Source: Mortierella sp. BCC40632 (lineage: Eukaryota; Mortierellomycota; Mortierellomycetes; Mortierellales; Mortierellaceae). From it: a DNA stretch of 64,000 bases. The notes beneath the pieces are model-generated. The model was not told the DNA's origin and did not search any database. It saw only the letters and a list, made by a program, of their open reading frames with translations. Location: contig WAEK01000003.1 of the NCBI GenBank assembly GCA_011634665.1, positions 1,554,001 to 1,618,000 on the forward strand. The letters are read 5' to 3'. The first letter of the stretch is position 1; each line of letters opens with the position of its first letter. Below, piece after piece: positions 24,160-36,759 of the stretch. A program made the position numbers and the translations under genes.

Positions 24160-26580
24160 CTACGTAGTGAGCTGAAGCCATTTTGCCTCAAGGACGGGTA
24201 CATCGTCCAGGAGAACGACCAACATATAGTGAGCGGGTGGAGCAAGGCCACTCGTTGTGGGAGCTTGTACACGAAGTGAAAGATCCGATCCAGCATATCC
24301 GTCTACAGGGTCATGCTTCTCGACTTCCAATCCAACATAACGTTGACTCATATGGGTCGAGTGAGTGATAAATCCGGGCTGAACCAGGGCAACACGGACA
24401 TTGGTCGGAACACGGTTATACCATCGGACACTCAGCCCAAATGTCTCGCCGAAATGAACTAAAGTAGGCCAGCCTGTGATCTCGCCCTGAACTATCGGAA
24501 ATCGGAACGGGTCGTGCATACTGTCAGCCGTGTCTTCCACAGTTAGGTTGTCGAGAATTTCTTCTTCTTGGAAAAGGTAAGGTGGAAGAAATCGTTCGAC
24601 ACGATACTCTGTCGGGAATGGGCCGTCACCATACTCGACCGGTTTGCCGTTCGGATTTGACCCAGCAACGAGGACACTCATATCTGGAAGCAAGAAAGCA
24701 ACGGAATGATACATTCGGGCAATCAGGCTCGGGTTCCATACTTTGAATCGTTGACCCCTAGGCGCATTGGGGAGGTATTGGACTGGATGAAGCACAGGAT
24801 CAGAGGCTCGATCAAATCCGGCCGTTCCTGTGCCAGCCCCGTTGAGGATCACTACAGTACCATCAGCGAGATGGGCCATATCGGGCATCATCCTTCCAAA
24901 TGGCATTTCTTCCATTTCCCATTGGGGATCTTCACTCAAGGGCAAGATCCGACCACAGGAAGAGACTCCTTTAGCCTGGGTCGAGAACTCTGTCGCGCCT
25001 CCACAAACAAGGATCTCAGGTTGAAAGTTGTTCTCTGGCAAGAGTGGTAACAGAACAGAGCCTCCCGTGAGTGGATAGTTACGAGGTGGGCCAGGAATAT
25101 CTGGAAGACGCTTTATGATTTTCCAGGTCGAGGTGGACAGAATGACAGCTTTGGTTGAGGCAAGGATGAATAGGTTTTTGTCCGGAAGGAGATGAACCAT
25201 TGGATAGAGATTATTGGGGAGAGTTTCGATTAGGAAAGGGAAAGGAATGGTCTTTTGAGGTCCCGGGAGAGGAGGAAACAGTTCAAAGTTGGGAACGTTG
25301 ATGTGGTCATTGTTGATGGACGATGCGTGATTGGAGCCACCAATGATGAACAGATCGCCTGACGCCAGAGCCTCTATTTTTTAAAAAAAATTCGATCCCA
25401 GGCACACGAATCATTAGTTATCAATAATCATGCGTTTTGAGAACAACTAAGCAAATGGATAGGTAGAGAGCCTCCCAGAAGGAAATAAGTGCTTACCGAC
25501 AGTAGGATACCATCGTTTCTCTTGGAGATGTACTTTGAAGTCCTGCCTCCAGTCACAACTTGTCCCATTGCATGGTTTGAAGAGCCGGATACCGTCATAC
25601 CCCTCCATGATCTCCTCTGATGGCTGGCCTCCAGCGATAGATACAACAGTCTAATAGGGGTAAGAATGAGGTTCCCGACTGTCAGAAACTTGTTGGTATT
25701 TCGCCCAAAATTCATTCCTACTGCACATTGGAGTATCATGTCGACTTAGACCTACACCATCAGGAAGGTAGCCTCCAGCACTACAAAACATGTTGCTTTT
25801 TACATCCAACGACCGCCACTGTCCATCAGATACTGAGAACTCAGTTGACCATGCAAACTTCTTTTTAGGGTCGTTTTTGCCAGGTTTGCTGGATCCTTGA
25901 GCTCGTGCAAAAGTCGAAGATTGAACACGCTCCAGAAAGAGGACATTGTCTGTAAAGGGCCGTAGGATGGCATGCATAGCCGACACTCCAGAATGGCCAA
26001 TTAAATCCCATTGCCCACCTATACTGGCACTCGATACGTATGCTTCGGTGTCGAATCCCCCCGAAGCAGTGTTTAGGATACCTTTACTGTTTCCTTTGGA
26101 AGCAGCCTCACCACCTGTCGGAAACTGTGGCCAAAAGGTGGCCGCGATAAGAGTGGTCGCGAAAACAGCACCCAGGATACGTTGGTTGAACGAAAAATAA
26201 CGCGGACTTGGGCTGGTAGGTGTATACGTAGCTGTGGCGGACAGAATTGGGGTGGGGGACACACTGGATTTGCCATTCGGGATTGGGCGGAAAAGAGTGG
26301 TCACCACCGAAAGAGGGGAGGTAGAAGATCCACTCTCTGAGCTACTACTTCTCTGTGAATTAATGGACGAGCTCCGTGTATGGATAGATCTACTTGATGT
26401 CGACGATATAGATCGAGATGTTGAGATGGAGAGCGTGGGCGAGAGTGACCCACTAGCAACTGTTGAGCGGGAACGACCGCTGCTGGATATGGGGCGTGAA
26501 GACGAGGATGAAGATGGACGGGACGAGCCCAAAGGAGCATAGTCGTGCGAGAAAGTGCCGGTTCTCTTGGTAGGTCCCAT
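24160..26580 (-). CDS. Membrane-anchored glyoxal oxidase (copper radical oxidase, AA5)
   Basis: Three exons on minus (26580-25756, 25650-25497, 25373-24160) give 730 aa; both junctions restore conserved motifs (YLPDG/TVVSIAGG and RWYPTV/EALASGD). Family reaction: oxidation of aldehydes such as glyoxal or methylglyoxal to acids, with O2 reduced to H2O2. The ligands of the Cu/Cys-Tyr radical site can be placed: Cys266 (MFCSAGG), Tyr323 (RWYPT), Tyr548-His549 (RMYHS) and His664 (FITHSTHMSQR). Instead of a cleavable signal, the N terminus is about 130 Ser/Arg-rich residues followed by one hydrophobic helix (about 136-151). This implies a type II membrane protein with the oxidase domain outside, comparable to the membrane-bound glyoxal oxidase of smut fungi. 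Its upstream region is shared with the divergent DBP4 gene. Confidence 0.88.
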
Positions 26581-27006
26581 GCTTGCTGTTGTTTGATGTT
26601 CTCAGTACTATTCGCTTGGGGTGTAAAGAGGTGGGGGAGAGTCGCAGCTCAGGTGTGGACCTCAAGGACGGCCATGCAACGGTGCTGGTCTACCGATGAT
26701 GAAGATGCAATTAAAAACCGAAAGAGTGTACATGGCTGCCTAGAGTCTCAAGACTCCTTCTTGAAGTCCAGACTGTCCTTGTGTCGGCTATGAACAGCCC
26801 TACGTTTCTGTTGACCGAGCATATTGGAATTGCGCCATCGTCCTTGCATTGTCCTTTGGGCGTTCCGCTCTCGTGTTCTCCTCTGCCGTTGCAATCAAGA
26901 TAGAAAGCAGTCATCTGAGCAAGCCACAGGAAAAACAATAAAAAAAAAAGAAAAGCTGTTTAATGGCTCCATGGTCCACTCCCTCCTCAACTCATAGACA
27001 TTCACC
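26581..27006. promoter_or_regulatory. Divergent promoter between glyoxal oxidase and DBP4
   Basis: About 425 bases between two divergent start codons, with no coding sequence supported. An A-rich run at about 26935-26955 sits some 50 bases before the DBP4 ATG. No binding motif can be named with confidence. Confidence 0.4.
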
Positions 27007-30000
27007 ATGCCAGGCGCACCCAGGAAAGGCGGCAACAGGCCTCCGGCCTCGACAGTCCGCAAGGACAAGAAACTCCCAGAGAAACAGGAGCTGAAGCAGT
27101 TGGAAGAGAGATGCAAGCATCCTGTAAGACCTTGTCATCACAACAAGGGGAAGGGGGAAGAGGGAATGGGGGAGAGGGGAGGAGAGGGAAGGGGAAGAGA
27201 CCGCTCCGTCTAACACTCGAAGAAAGAGAGGCTAGCTAAAGGGCCGACAGCAATTGAAAAGCACATTACTGACTCCCTTGACGCGACTAATAGATTGCTG
27301 GAGCAGACTCGTTCGAACAGTTCGAGGAACTTCCAATTTCGAGCAAGACCCTCTCAGGACTGAAGCGAGCTAATTTTATCAAGATGACCGACATTCAACG
27401 GAAAGCCCTTCCTCTCGGACTCTGTGGAAAGGATATTTTGGGAGCCGCCAAGACAGGAAGCGGAAAGACCCTCGCATTCCTTATTCCTGTAAGCTTTATT
27501 GGAATACATGTAGTCCTTGCCTACTTTTATCTTGTCCTCTCCTTTCTTAGGGCTAACAAAAAAAGGAAATTGCCTGTGCACCTACTTTTTTTTTTTTCTT
27601 TTTTTCTTTTTTTTTTATTGTTGTCGTTGTTTTTTCTAGCTGGTTGAGCAACTTTACCGCCAAAAGTGGGGTGCCTTGGACGGTCTTGGAGCCCTAGTGA
27701 TCTCGCCTACTCGTGAGTTGGCCGTTCAAATCTTTGAAGTTTTGCGCAAAATCGGCCGCGAGCACTCTTTCTCCGCAGGATTGATTATCGGAGGCAAGGA
27801 TCTGAAAATCGAACGTGGATTGATTTCCAAGATGAATATCTTGGTCTGTACCCCTGGTCGTCTGCTCCAGCACATGGATCAGTCTGCAGGATTCGATTGC
27901 GATCATTTACAACTTCTGGTCTTGGATGAAGCTGATCGGATTTTGGACATGGGATTCAAAAAGACGCTGAATGCCATTATTGAAAACTTGCCCAAACAAC
28001 GTCAAACGATGCTCTTTTCAGCCACTCAAACAAAGTCGGTCAAGGACTTGGCTCGACTCAGTTTGAAGGATCCTGAATACGTCGCTGTCCACGAGAAGGC
28101 AGAACACTCCACTCCCAAGAATTTGTCACAGTACTACATGGTGGTGCCATTGCCCCAAAAATTGGATGTCATGTTCAACTTTATCAAGACCCATTTGACG
28201 GCCAAGGCAATTGTTTTCTTGTCAAGCTGTAAACAGGTTTGTTCATGAATTATTTGTCAATGAGTCAATGCAAAGATGCTAAATCGATGAAAAGAGCTAA
28301 GATAATATTATGCCGTTAGCTAACCTACCTTCATTTTGTAACCTTTTGATTGTGTTTAATAGGTCCGATTCGTGTTTGAGACGTTTTGTAAACTCCACCC
28401 AGGTGTGCCACTTCTTCATCTTCATGGAAAGCAGAAACAACAAAAGAGAGCAGAGACATACGCCAAGTTTGCAGCACAGAAGGCAGCCTTCTTGTTCTGT
28501 ACTGATATTGCGGCTCGTGGATTGGATTTTGCTGCAGTCAACTGGGTTATTCAGCTCGATTGTCCAGAAGATCCAGAGACTTATATCCATCGTGTAGGAC
28601 GTACGGCTCGATATGAGGCAAGTGGACAAGCAATGTTGATGCTCTGTCCAAGCGAAGAGCCTGGTATGGTCAAGGCCCTTGAGCGAGTTAGAGTACCGAT
28701 TCAAGAAGTCAAATTGAAGCAGGACCCCAAGGATGTGAAGAAAGAGCCCATCCAAAAGCAGATGCAAAGACTCTGCTTTAACGACCCAGAGATCAAGTAC
28801 CTGGGACAAAAGGCCTTTATCTCGTATATGCGCTCGATTTATCTCCAAAAGGACAAGACTATCTTTGACGTGACCGCACTTCCTGCAGAGGAATTTGCTG
28901 CTGGCTTGGGACTTCCTGGAGCACCGCGGATCAAATTTGTTGAAAAGTCAAAGGCCAAGAATGCTGTCCGCGGCAGTCAAGCCAAGATGGCAGAAGACGA
29001 AGCACTCTTGGGATTGGCGAGTGATGAAGACATGGAAGACGAAGAGGAAGCCGAAGAAAAGAGCAAAGTCAAAGCACTGGAGAAGAAGAAGCGTGGCAAG
29101 AAGGAGGCTGTGCCCGAAGTCGAAGAGCCAGCCACAGAAGAGGCCACGACGAAACAGCCCAAGTCTAAGATCGAAAAGATGTTCAGTCGCAAGAATCAGT
29201 CCGTCCTCGCAGAGCATTATACCAAGTTGGTGGATCATGATACAGACCGCAAGGCGACGGGCGACAATGATGACGAAGAAGACTTTTGGACGATTAAGCG
29301 CGCGGATCATGACCTTGGTGGCGACGAGATTCCAGAAGATCAGCCCCTACCCACTTCAAGGAGACAACAAAAGATGTCTAAGATCGAGAAGTTGAAGAAC
29401 AAGGGTCGTGGACACAAACTTGTCTTTGATGAAGAGGGAGAAGCACATGAGATCTATGAACTGGAAGACGAGGCGGACTTCCTTGCCAAGGGAGATGCCA
29501 AATCACAGCAGAAGGCCTTCTTGGAAAAGGAGAGGGTTGTCATGGAGAAGGCCGATATCGAAGACAAGACGGTATCCAAGGAGAAGAAGCGTGAGAAGAG
29601 GGCAAAGCAAAAGGAGCGCGAGCGCGACGCGGTAAGAACGATTTCCTACTACAGCTTTTTTTTTTTTTGCTTATTTTTGTGAATGTGGTTCCTGGTCAAA
29701 AGTTACTCAACGGACACTTTGGTATTTTTTTTCTCTCATGATAGATGTATGACGACTCTGATGAAGAAGAGGCTGTGGTTACCCTCGGCAATTCCGGCTA
29801 CTCTAGCGAAGACGGGGATGCATACAGCCATTCTGATGATGGTAGCGAGGGAGAGGACATGGAGCAGGATGACGAAACACCCAAGAAGCGTGGATGGTGG
29901 CAGGATAAGGCAGACGCAGACGAAGCAAAGAAAAAGCGGAAGGTTGTCGAGGTGGATGAACCACAGACTTTGGAGGAGCAGGAAGCCCTTGCCCTCAAAC

Positions 30001-30014
30001 TGCTCGGACTGTAA
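27007..30014 (+). CDS. DBP4: ATP-dependent RNA helicase Dbp4/DDX10
   Basis: Five exons keep phase (27007-27123, 27294-27488, 27640-28236, 28363-29631, 29745-30014), giving 815 aa. DEAD-box motifs in order: Q motif ([14 protein letters not shown], then TDIQRKALP), motif [10 protein letters not shown] (about 90-98), Ia PTRELA, Ib TPGR, II DEAD (about 200-203), III SAT (about 231), [31 protein letters not shown] (about 378). Order, spacing and a long C-terminal extension with [18 protein letters not shown], acidic blocks and Lys-rich coiled segments ([18 protein letters not shown]), ending in KLLGL, fit Dbp4/Hca4 rather than other DEAD proteins. Dbp4 acts in the nucleolus in early 18S rRNA processing and release of U14 snoRNA (established in yeast). 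It is divergent from the glyoxal oxidase gene. Confidence 0.93.
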
Positions 30015-30706
30015 TCGTGAACTCCTACAGGTATGCGCCGCACTTGTCTACGTGGTTTATTGTTAATACCCTCCCTTTCGCGTTTTCTCAATGCTCCAGG
30101 CAACCAACTGATCAACCCCCTGACTTTTTCTTTTTTTCGATACCTTTGTAGAGCAGTATTCAAAATCACAATTTTCGTAGACCAGTATCATATAAATGCA
30201 TTTCTTTTTCACTCATGGCTGATACGCTATCTTTCATAATTGAAAATATCGACTTGTAAGCTGAACTATTAGAGCATAGCATTGAGGCGTGTAGATGATA
30301 GACTTTACCCTAGGCTGTTTGTGTTTTGGCGCCCATGTGCATTCACGCCCATGTGAGCTGCGGTGAAATGGGTGCGCACGCGCTCTCTCTCCTCTCAGAA
30401 AGGGTATCCGAGTCTCAGGTCCCAGTGGACGATGTTACTGCAAGGTTTCGGGCGGAAAGTTCCTAAGCCACGTAGACCTGCCCTGATCTGCCTGAACAAA
30501 AACAAGGTGGGCCTCTTTCCCCCCGTGTCTCCCTCACTCGTGTTCTCTACCGTATCCTTTGTGCTTGTCCTCTTCTTGATCCTTCATCGATTCGTCCGTG
30601 CGGCAAACACCAGCCCAAAGGGTAAGCGGGCGGGCCAATCTTCGTAGGGATGTTGCGGATCGAATGTCACTGTTAAACAGATAGAAAACAAGAACTCATA
30701 GCATCC
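30015..30706. other. Intergenic region
   Basis: About 690 bases between two plus-strand genes. It holds the 3' UTR of DBP4 and the upstream region of the PPR gene. A short open frame at 30363-30647 has no supporting feature. I see no RNA gene or repeat of note. Confidence 0.5.
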
Positions 30707-33700
30707 ATGCATCCAGGTCCCAGACAAACCATGTCTTCGACCATTTCTATAGTCAAGAGAGGCTCATCCTCCCGCTACAGCCGAACTTCTTCATCATGTC
30801 TTTGCCGCCTTTACCTCCAGCGGCAGCATTCTGCTCCATCTTCGACTCTTTCACCCCAGAACCCAGAATTGTCACGACTAGATTCAAGGACGACGCGACA
30901 TTGGATTCGATCCTTTCACCAAATGACGCTCCGTCCCCAACCTCAAAAATCAACTCTTCAGAGCAGAAGCCGGCACTCCCACCCAATAGGTTCACTTGCT
31001 GCGCGTACCCACCAAAAGCTCTCGCCAGGAGTAGTACTGTCAACCTCTGCGAGAACTATCAGTACAGATCTTTGTTCGATTAATGAGTCTACAGAGACAT
31101 CAGCTTTGGAAAGACCCCTGGCCGAGGAATCTTGTGAGCTGACTCGAGGGGATCATATCTATCGCTCAGAACCACGATCGAGTAGCTCTCCAACACACCA
31201 TGCGCCTCTCTTTTCCCGATCTTCGTCCTCAGCACGGTGGTCAGCAGGAACCCTCTCCAAGGATACACTTAACAGTTCGCCAGTCTATGAGATCAAGGAA
31301 GGAGTCGAGGACATATACCGGCTAGATAGCTACCCATTCAACCCGTTCAAGAACTACCCATCCAGCAAACTAGGCGAGCGATACTCTGGGTCAACAATAT
31401 CAGACATCGAGAGTATTGAAACGAGCTCTATCTTCAACTTTTGGCCAAAGTCTTTTATCCCTGTCTCGACTCAATCTCGACATGATATTTTTCGTTCAGG
31501 ATCACGACCAGAAACCAGCAAATACAACATCGAATCCTCTGGTCAGGCAAACGGATCTTTGCTTGATCAGGAATTGAGCGCCTCTCAGTACATGGGCGTC
31601 CACTCGAGCACTCCTTCGAGCCAATCGTATCTGGACAGTGAATTCTACTTATCAGAGACGGATCGAGGAGTCGTTTTCAGTGAGTTGCTAGAACGGATCA
31701 AATGTACCAAGAAAGCCATTACCCAACATGAACTCGAAACTACCTTAGAAAGGCTTGGTCAGGCGGCCCTGGTGGAGCAAGGAATCGACTCCAACTTCCT
31801 TCAAACACCTTCCAATAAGGATGACGTTGTAGGAACAGGACTTAATGTGGCAATTGAACATTGGAAGAAAACGAGAGCGGTACCCCATTGGGGTGTTCGG
31901 ATTGTCGATGTTCTGGAGCAGTTCAACATGATCAAGGACCTAGACCGCACTAATCTTTTTCGGCTACAAGCAAGTCTTCCAAAAGGGCGCATGGTACTAG
32001 AGGACAGAAAAAGAAAGGATCTAATTGAAAAAGCCCTGGCGAGCACAAGAAGCAAGAACATCAAGCGAGAGGAATGGAAGGCGTATACCCGACAGTTTCG
32101 TCTTCAGCTGGCGGTGGCACGGAGGACGGGCAAGCTCCCTGATTCGAAAGAGTATGGAAAGTTTATGAAGCTTTGTGTCAAAGGATCGCAGTTTCAGGAG
32201 CTGGAGCTGGCTCTTCAGCATTTCATTGCTTACAAGGGACAGCCAGACGAAAAGATGTATCTGGAGTATATCAAGGGACTTTCACGCCAAGGAAATATGG
32301 CCCAGGCGCAGGAGGTGCTCTACAACATGAAGAGAAATGGCATTCAGCCCCAGCTTGCGGCTTATGGAGCCCTGATTGATGGCTATGGTCGCCAACGAGA
32401 CTTTCGTCGAATGGATATCGCCTGCAAGTCCCTCTATGCCGCTGGATACCAACCGACCGTCGAGATCTATACGTCAATGATGTCAAATTACCTCAGAGGA
32501 GATCAACTCTCCCAGGCGGAGCAAATCTTTAGCAAGCTCAAGATGCGCGATGACATCGTTCTAGACCAGCATTGCAAAAATGTGATCGCAGAACTGCTGA
32601 AGATGCGAGGCGCCGAGGATATGGACGAACTACCGTTGCTACGCGATGTTGTTAACATTCTGGAACGAAAGGACACGGGCGCTCTCCATCTCAAGGCACC
32701 CTCCCCACTCAATCGCCTGAATTCATTGATTTCGATCAACCACAAACTGAAGAGTCATGCAGATGCGATGAACACACCTAAATTTGTCAAGACGTACAGA
32801 AAAATATCGCAACAGGGACACAAACCCAACACAACTACTTTCAATATTCTGCTGGATGTTATTAATCATTCAGGAAAGTTTGAGGATGGGCTCGAGATTC
32901 TTGCGTTCATGAAATCAACCGATAATGGATCACCCAATAATGTGACATATTCAACATTGATCCATGGCGCAGTCAAGGAAGCCAAGGTCGATATTGCATG
33001 GGAGCTTTACAACGAGATGATGTCAAAGGACTTGACGCCCACCCTGTATACCTATGTATCTCTTATTGAGCTCATTGGACTGGATCCGAGACATACCCGA
33101 GGACGACAAATTGTCAAACAACATTATATTGATGGAGACCATCACCTACGATTTCCTATCAGCGCCACTCTCGAAAGCAAAGTGGGGCTTAACTTTGCTG
33201 CTCAAGTGTATAACCAACTCTGTAACCAGGGCCTGACACCAAACGAGTACATCTTTGGAGGAATGTTGGATATGGCTCTCCGAGACGGGTATATGCAATT
33301 TGCACAGCATGTGTATCTGCAAATGCTTATGAAAAAGGTGGAGCCCAACACGGCTATTATGACGGCGCTTCTGAAGGGATTTGCGATCCAACGTGATTTC
33401 GATTCCGGCAAAAAAGTGTGGAAGACAATGCTCGAGTCGAATATTCCTCGGAATGTAGTGACCTACCATCATTTAATTCGACTCTGCGAGCGCTCATTCT
33501 CCAAAGTTGATTCAACCATTACAGACACTCTGGATGAAGCCAAGGAGGTGGAAGCAAAAAAGTTACCAAAGAAGGAGAGATCAAGAAGGAGGCGATCGAC
33601 CCAAGGACTACAACCCGAGTCTTTGTCGACGCCCACTGAAGAGGAAGAGAATGCACATACGATACCTCCATCGCTCATGGCTGAGATCCGTACTCAGATG

Positions 33701-34222
33701 GAGCTGGATCATGTTCAATGGACCCGCGTACAGCAATTCAGGAGGAAAGTAGTAGACAAGGGGATATGGACACCTATTGCAATTGATGTGGGCCCGGTCG
33801 TGGCCAGTGACATTGACGAGGGGTGTCGGTTCCTCGATGAGATGGAGTTGGAGGAGCTGAATCAGGGTCTTTATCCGAATCACCGGAATGATCTCTCCAG
33901 TGCGTCCTCAGCGGAACAATTTACTTTGGAAATGTTGACCGAAGCAGATGAACAGGAGCAGTCCAGCGCCTTCTCTTATGAAGATCAAACTCCAGGAAAG
34001 GATCAAGGGCTTGATGCCTCTCACTCTGTGGGTGAATCGTCAGGGCGCACCTCTAGCTCCACACGGGTTGGAGACAACTCGGGAAACTCGGTCAGGATAA
34101 TGGAACTCTATACTGGAGGAGGAGTTGGCTATATCCCCAAGAGAAAACCACTTTTGGGGAGAAGAGTTGAGTGGCGGAGCAAGAGTATGCAGCCAGCGAT
34201 CTCTGGTCAAACCAAAACATGA
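30707..34222 (+). CDS. Pentatricopeptide-repeat protein, probably mitochondrial
   Basis: A single exon of 1171 codons; ATG at 30707, with an alternative at 30731. The N terminus is rich in Arg, Ser and Gln and nearly free of acidic residues for about 70 residues, as expected for a mitochondrial presequence. PPR motifs cluster from about residue 500 to 920: MYLEYIKGLSRQGNMAQAQE, AAYGALIDGYGRQRDFRRMD, TTFNILLDVINHSGKFEDGL, VTYSTLIHGAVKEAKVDIAW, and YIFGGMLDMALRDGYMQFAQ. A basic linker (KKLPKKERSRRRRS) and an acidic tail follow. Fungal PPR proteins of this size usually act in organelle RNA stability, processing or translation. The RNA target cannot be told from sequence. A poly(A) signal is at 34350. 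Confidence 0.85.
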   Translation: MHPGPRQTMSSTISIVKRGSSSRYSRTSSSCLCRLYLQRQHSAPSSTLSPQNPELSRLDSRTTRHWIRSFHQMTLRPQPQKSTLQSRSRHSHPIGSLAARTHQKLSPGVVLSTSARTISTDLCSINESTETSALERPLAEESCELTRGDHIYRSEPRSSSSPTHHAPLFSRSSSSARWSAGTLSKDTLNSSPVYEIKEGVEDIYRLDSYPFNPFKNYPSSKLGERYSGSTISDIESIETSSIFNFWPKSFIPVSTQSRHDIFRSGSRPETSKYNIESSGQANGSLLDQELSASQYMGVHSSTPSSQSYLDSEFYLSETDRGVVFSELLERIKCTKKAITQHELETTLERLGQAALVEQGIDSNFLQTPSNKDDVVGTGLNVAIEHWKKTRAVPHWGVRIVDVLEQFNMIKDLDRTNLFRLQASLPKGRMVLEDRKRKDLIEKALASTRSKNIKREEWKAYTRQFRLQLAVARRTGKLPDSKEYGKFMKLCVKGSQFQELELALQHFIAYKGQPDEKMYLEYIKGLSRQGNMAQAQEVLYNMKRNGIQPQLAAYGALIDGYGRQRDFRRMDIACKSLYAAGYQPTVEIYTSMMSNYLRGDQLSQAEQIFSKLKMRDDIVLDQHCKNVIAELLKMRGAEDMDELPLLRDVVNILERKDTGALHLKAPSPLNRLNSLISINHKLKSHADAMNTPKFVKTYRKISQQGHKPNTTTFNILLDVINHSGKFEDGLEILAFMKSTDNGSPNNVTYSTLIHGAVKEAKVDIAWELYNEMMSKDLTPTLYTYVSLIELIGLDPRHTRGRQIVKQHYIDGDHHLRFPISATLESKVGLNFAAQVYNQLCNQGLTPNEYIFGGMLDMALRDGYMQFAQHVYLQMLMKKVEPNTAIMTALLKGFAIQRDFDSGKKVWKTMLESNIPRNVVTYHHLIRLCERSFSKVDSTITDTLDEAKEVEAKKLPKKERSRRRRSTQGLQPESLSTPTEEEENAHTIPPSLMAEIRTQMELDHVQWTRVQQFRRKVVDKGIWTPIAIDVGPVVASDIDEGCRFLDEMELEELNQGLYPNHRNDLSSASSAEQFTLEMLTEADEQEQSSAFSYEDQTPGKDQGLDASHSVGESSGRTSSSTRVGDNSGNSVRIMELYTGGGVGYIPKRKPLLGRRVEWRSKSMQPAISGQTKT

Positions 34223-36728
34223 GAGAGAGCGATCTCTCTCCATTGACTTTTTTTCTTTCCTTTCTCAAACAGGTTGGAATTTCTTTTCCAAAAGTCCATC
34301 CTTTGTATTTTACATTAGCAACGACTAGACAAAAATGTTTCTGCAGCTGAATAAAAGCGAATTACAAGCGGGTTCCTGACGTCGTTTGCATCTGCCCTGT
34401 TGAGCTTTTTTTCTCCCTTTTTTTTTTTTTTTTTTATTAATCAAATGAAACCACGAGCGATCCTCAGCTCTACCCTCTTTTTTCGCATCATCCTACTCGA
34501 GGTTATTCTCTTTCTTTTGGCTTTACACGACTTCTATACTGGTATTGATAAACAAGACTTTTTAATGAAGAGTTGAAAGCAAACACGAACGTTCGACGGA
34601 ACAATATTGAAATCCTGTTGTAGCTTGATTGGGGCTCACCACAAAATCAGATCAAGTATTGGACGACCATTTGGCAGATAAAAAGTCAATACGCCGTGCT
34701 GGCAATTCCACTGCACTCCGAGTTTGAGTAGATAGCGATAAAGTATGTTTTCTGTAGGCTTTCGTTAATCACAAGGATCATTTTAGTCAAAGAACTAGTA
34801 GAGCAGTCCTATGGGATGGTATCTTAAGAAACTGCATCTTGGGTGAATCCACTCACCCAAATCTCATCGAGTCAGATGGCCAACGAGGTTTGTAGCCCAT
34901 ATTGAGGACTTGGATGGCGGCACTCGACTCCAAGCCTTGCCATCCTGACTGTGTCTTCCTCTGCTTTGCTTAAAAGATCCTCAAACCCTTTGATCTATAC
35001 CACCAAAGATACTCGAGACTCATTAGCCATGACTCTGCCTAAGATATGTAGTCGCTAACGCTTGAGGTGGTTTATTACTCGTCAGTATTCTCTGTACACG
35101 GTCATGCTCCAAGTTGATTATTGTCAACTACGCTCCGTATTTGTAGCTACTTTTAATCAAAAGATCTTTGTCATCTTGAAATCAGCCAGACTATTTTTCT
35201 ATGGCGACTAGAGGTGTTAGGGTTACAACTGACAACTTTTTTCGGAATACGACAGAGAACATGGTTGGCAAGCCGTTGTGGATGCCAGCACCTTCTCGGC
35301 AAAGTCGATGATAAGAACCTTAATAAAGAGCCAGAGGAGACGTGTATAGGTCGTCTGCAGCGAGTGTTGCAGACAAGATCATTTTTACTCCTTTGATGGA
35401 CGAAGAAGGTCAAAAAAAAAAAAAAAAAAAAAAAATTGTTCCTTGCTCATGAATATATTACGGCTGCACATCCTTATAGTAAGTAGATGTCCGAATAGCC
35501 ACACATTTCTCGAAACCAAAAAGGCTCGCAATGAGCATCAACCTTCAACTTTCGTCCATAGACCTCGACAGCGTTTGCGAGGATTGATTGTTTTTTCGTG
35601 GTGTTAAACAAGAGGCAGTCAGCCAGTATCTGAGCTCACCTAGAGCGGCACCGAGGTTGGAAATTCAAACCTTCGTTTAGCAAACAACAGATTGACTCTG
35701 TCAGCTCAACAAAGGTACGAGAGCGCAAAAAAACACTAGAGTGGGGGAGAATGCAAAGACAGACTCCAGGCAAGGGATAGAGATTGATGAGCATTTCTGA
35801 CACGCAGAGTCAACTGTCAACCTACTTTTGTGAGTATTCGGTGTAGTGACGGGAGACTGTATTGCACCAATACACAGCTATTGAAGCCATCAGGACCAAC
35901 GCGTCTTGTTCCACACTCAAGCTATCCTTCACAGTAAAAGGCGTCAATCCGAGAAAGTAGACAACACCCAATGTCGCTAGCAGGCAAAAATTTCCGCTTC
36001 GCCATGGCCACGTGGCACGGGAGTTGGCTTTGTGGTGGGAATAGGGGGAGGAGGGAGTATGAGGGTAGCTGGAGAGGCCTCAGGGATGGTCACAGCTTGA
36101 CATGGAGGGTTTGAGCTTGGCTCCTCCTCCTTGCAACTCTATCGTTTCAAGTGCGATCGGATACCCTAGCTTTGAGTGAAACGGCTTCTGGCATTGATGG
36201 CAATGGAGCTCACCCTTGGTCCGTACCGACGTTACTTTATGACACATCAAGCTGCGTCGTCGCCACGCATTTCAAGGAGTGGTTTTTCCAAGGTAATGAG
36301 TCCTGTGATGTTGCTCCGTCTCGAACTCGATTGAACAAGGGTTACAACACATGGTGGCATCAGCTTGATCTTTGGTTATTTTCTTTGACGTTCAAATCAC
36401 TATTGCATTTAGACAAGGAAATACTCAGTCAGCAAATAGTCGGAACATTTACACCTTGTCAAACGGACACGGATGCAGGTCCTACGTAATGAGTCTTTGG
36501 TCAGGCAAGATGAGCGGATAGGTAGATGTAGAGTCAGATGTGCAGATGTGCAGTCTGTGCGAACAGCCTGACGCCCAAAAAAAAAAACTCGGCGAACAAT
36601 AGACCGAAATGCATCGTAGTGACCACTCTGAATCTACGGGGTTCTAGTCTAGCGTTCATCGAGGAAGCATAGCAAAGATAATAAGGATAAGGTTTCCTAA
36701 CGTTACTCCAGATCTGAGTGGAAGAAGA

Positions 36729-36759
<31 letters not shown>

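Noticed and set aside
30363..30647. 94-codon open frame upstream of the PPR gene
   Set aside because: Composition is like translated intergenic DNA, with a hydrophobic stretch from a pyrimidine-rich segment. No supporting signal.
36151..36489. 112-codon open frame in the 34-38 kb gap
   Set aside because: It does not start with ATG, has no domain, and lies in a region with no other gene signals.
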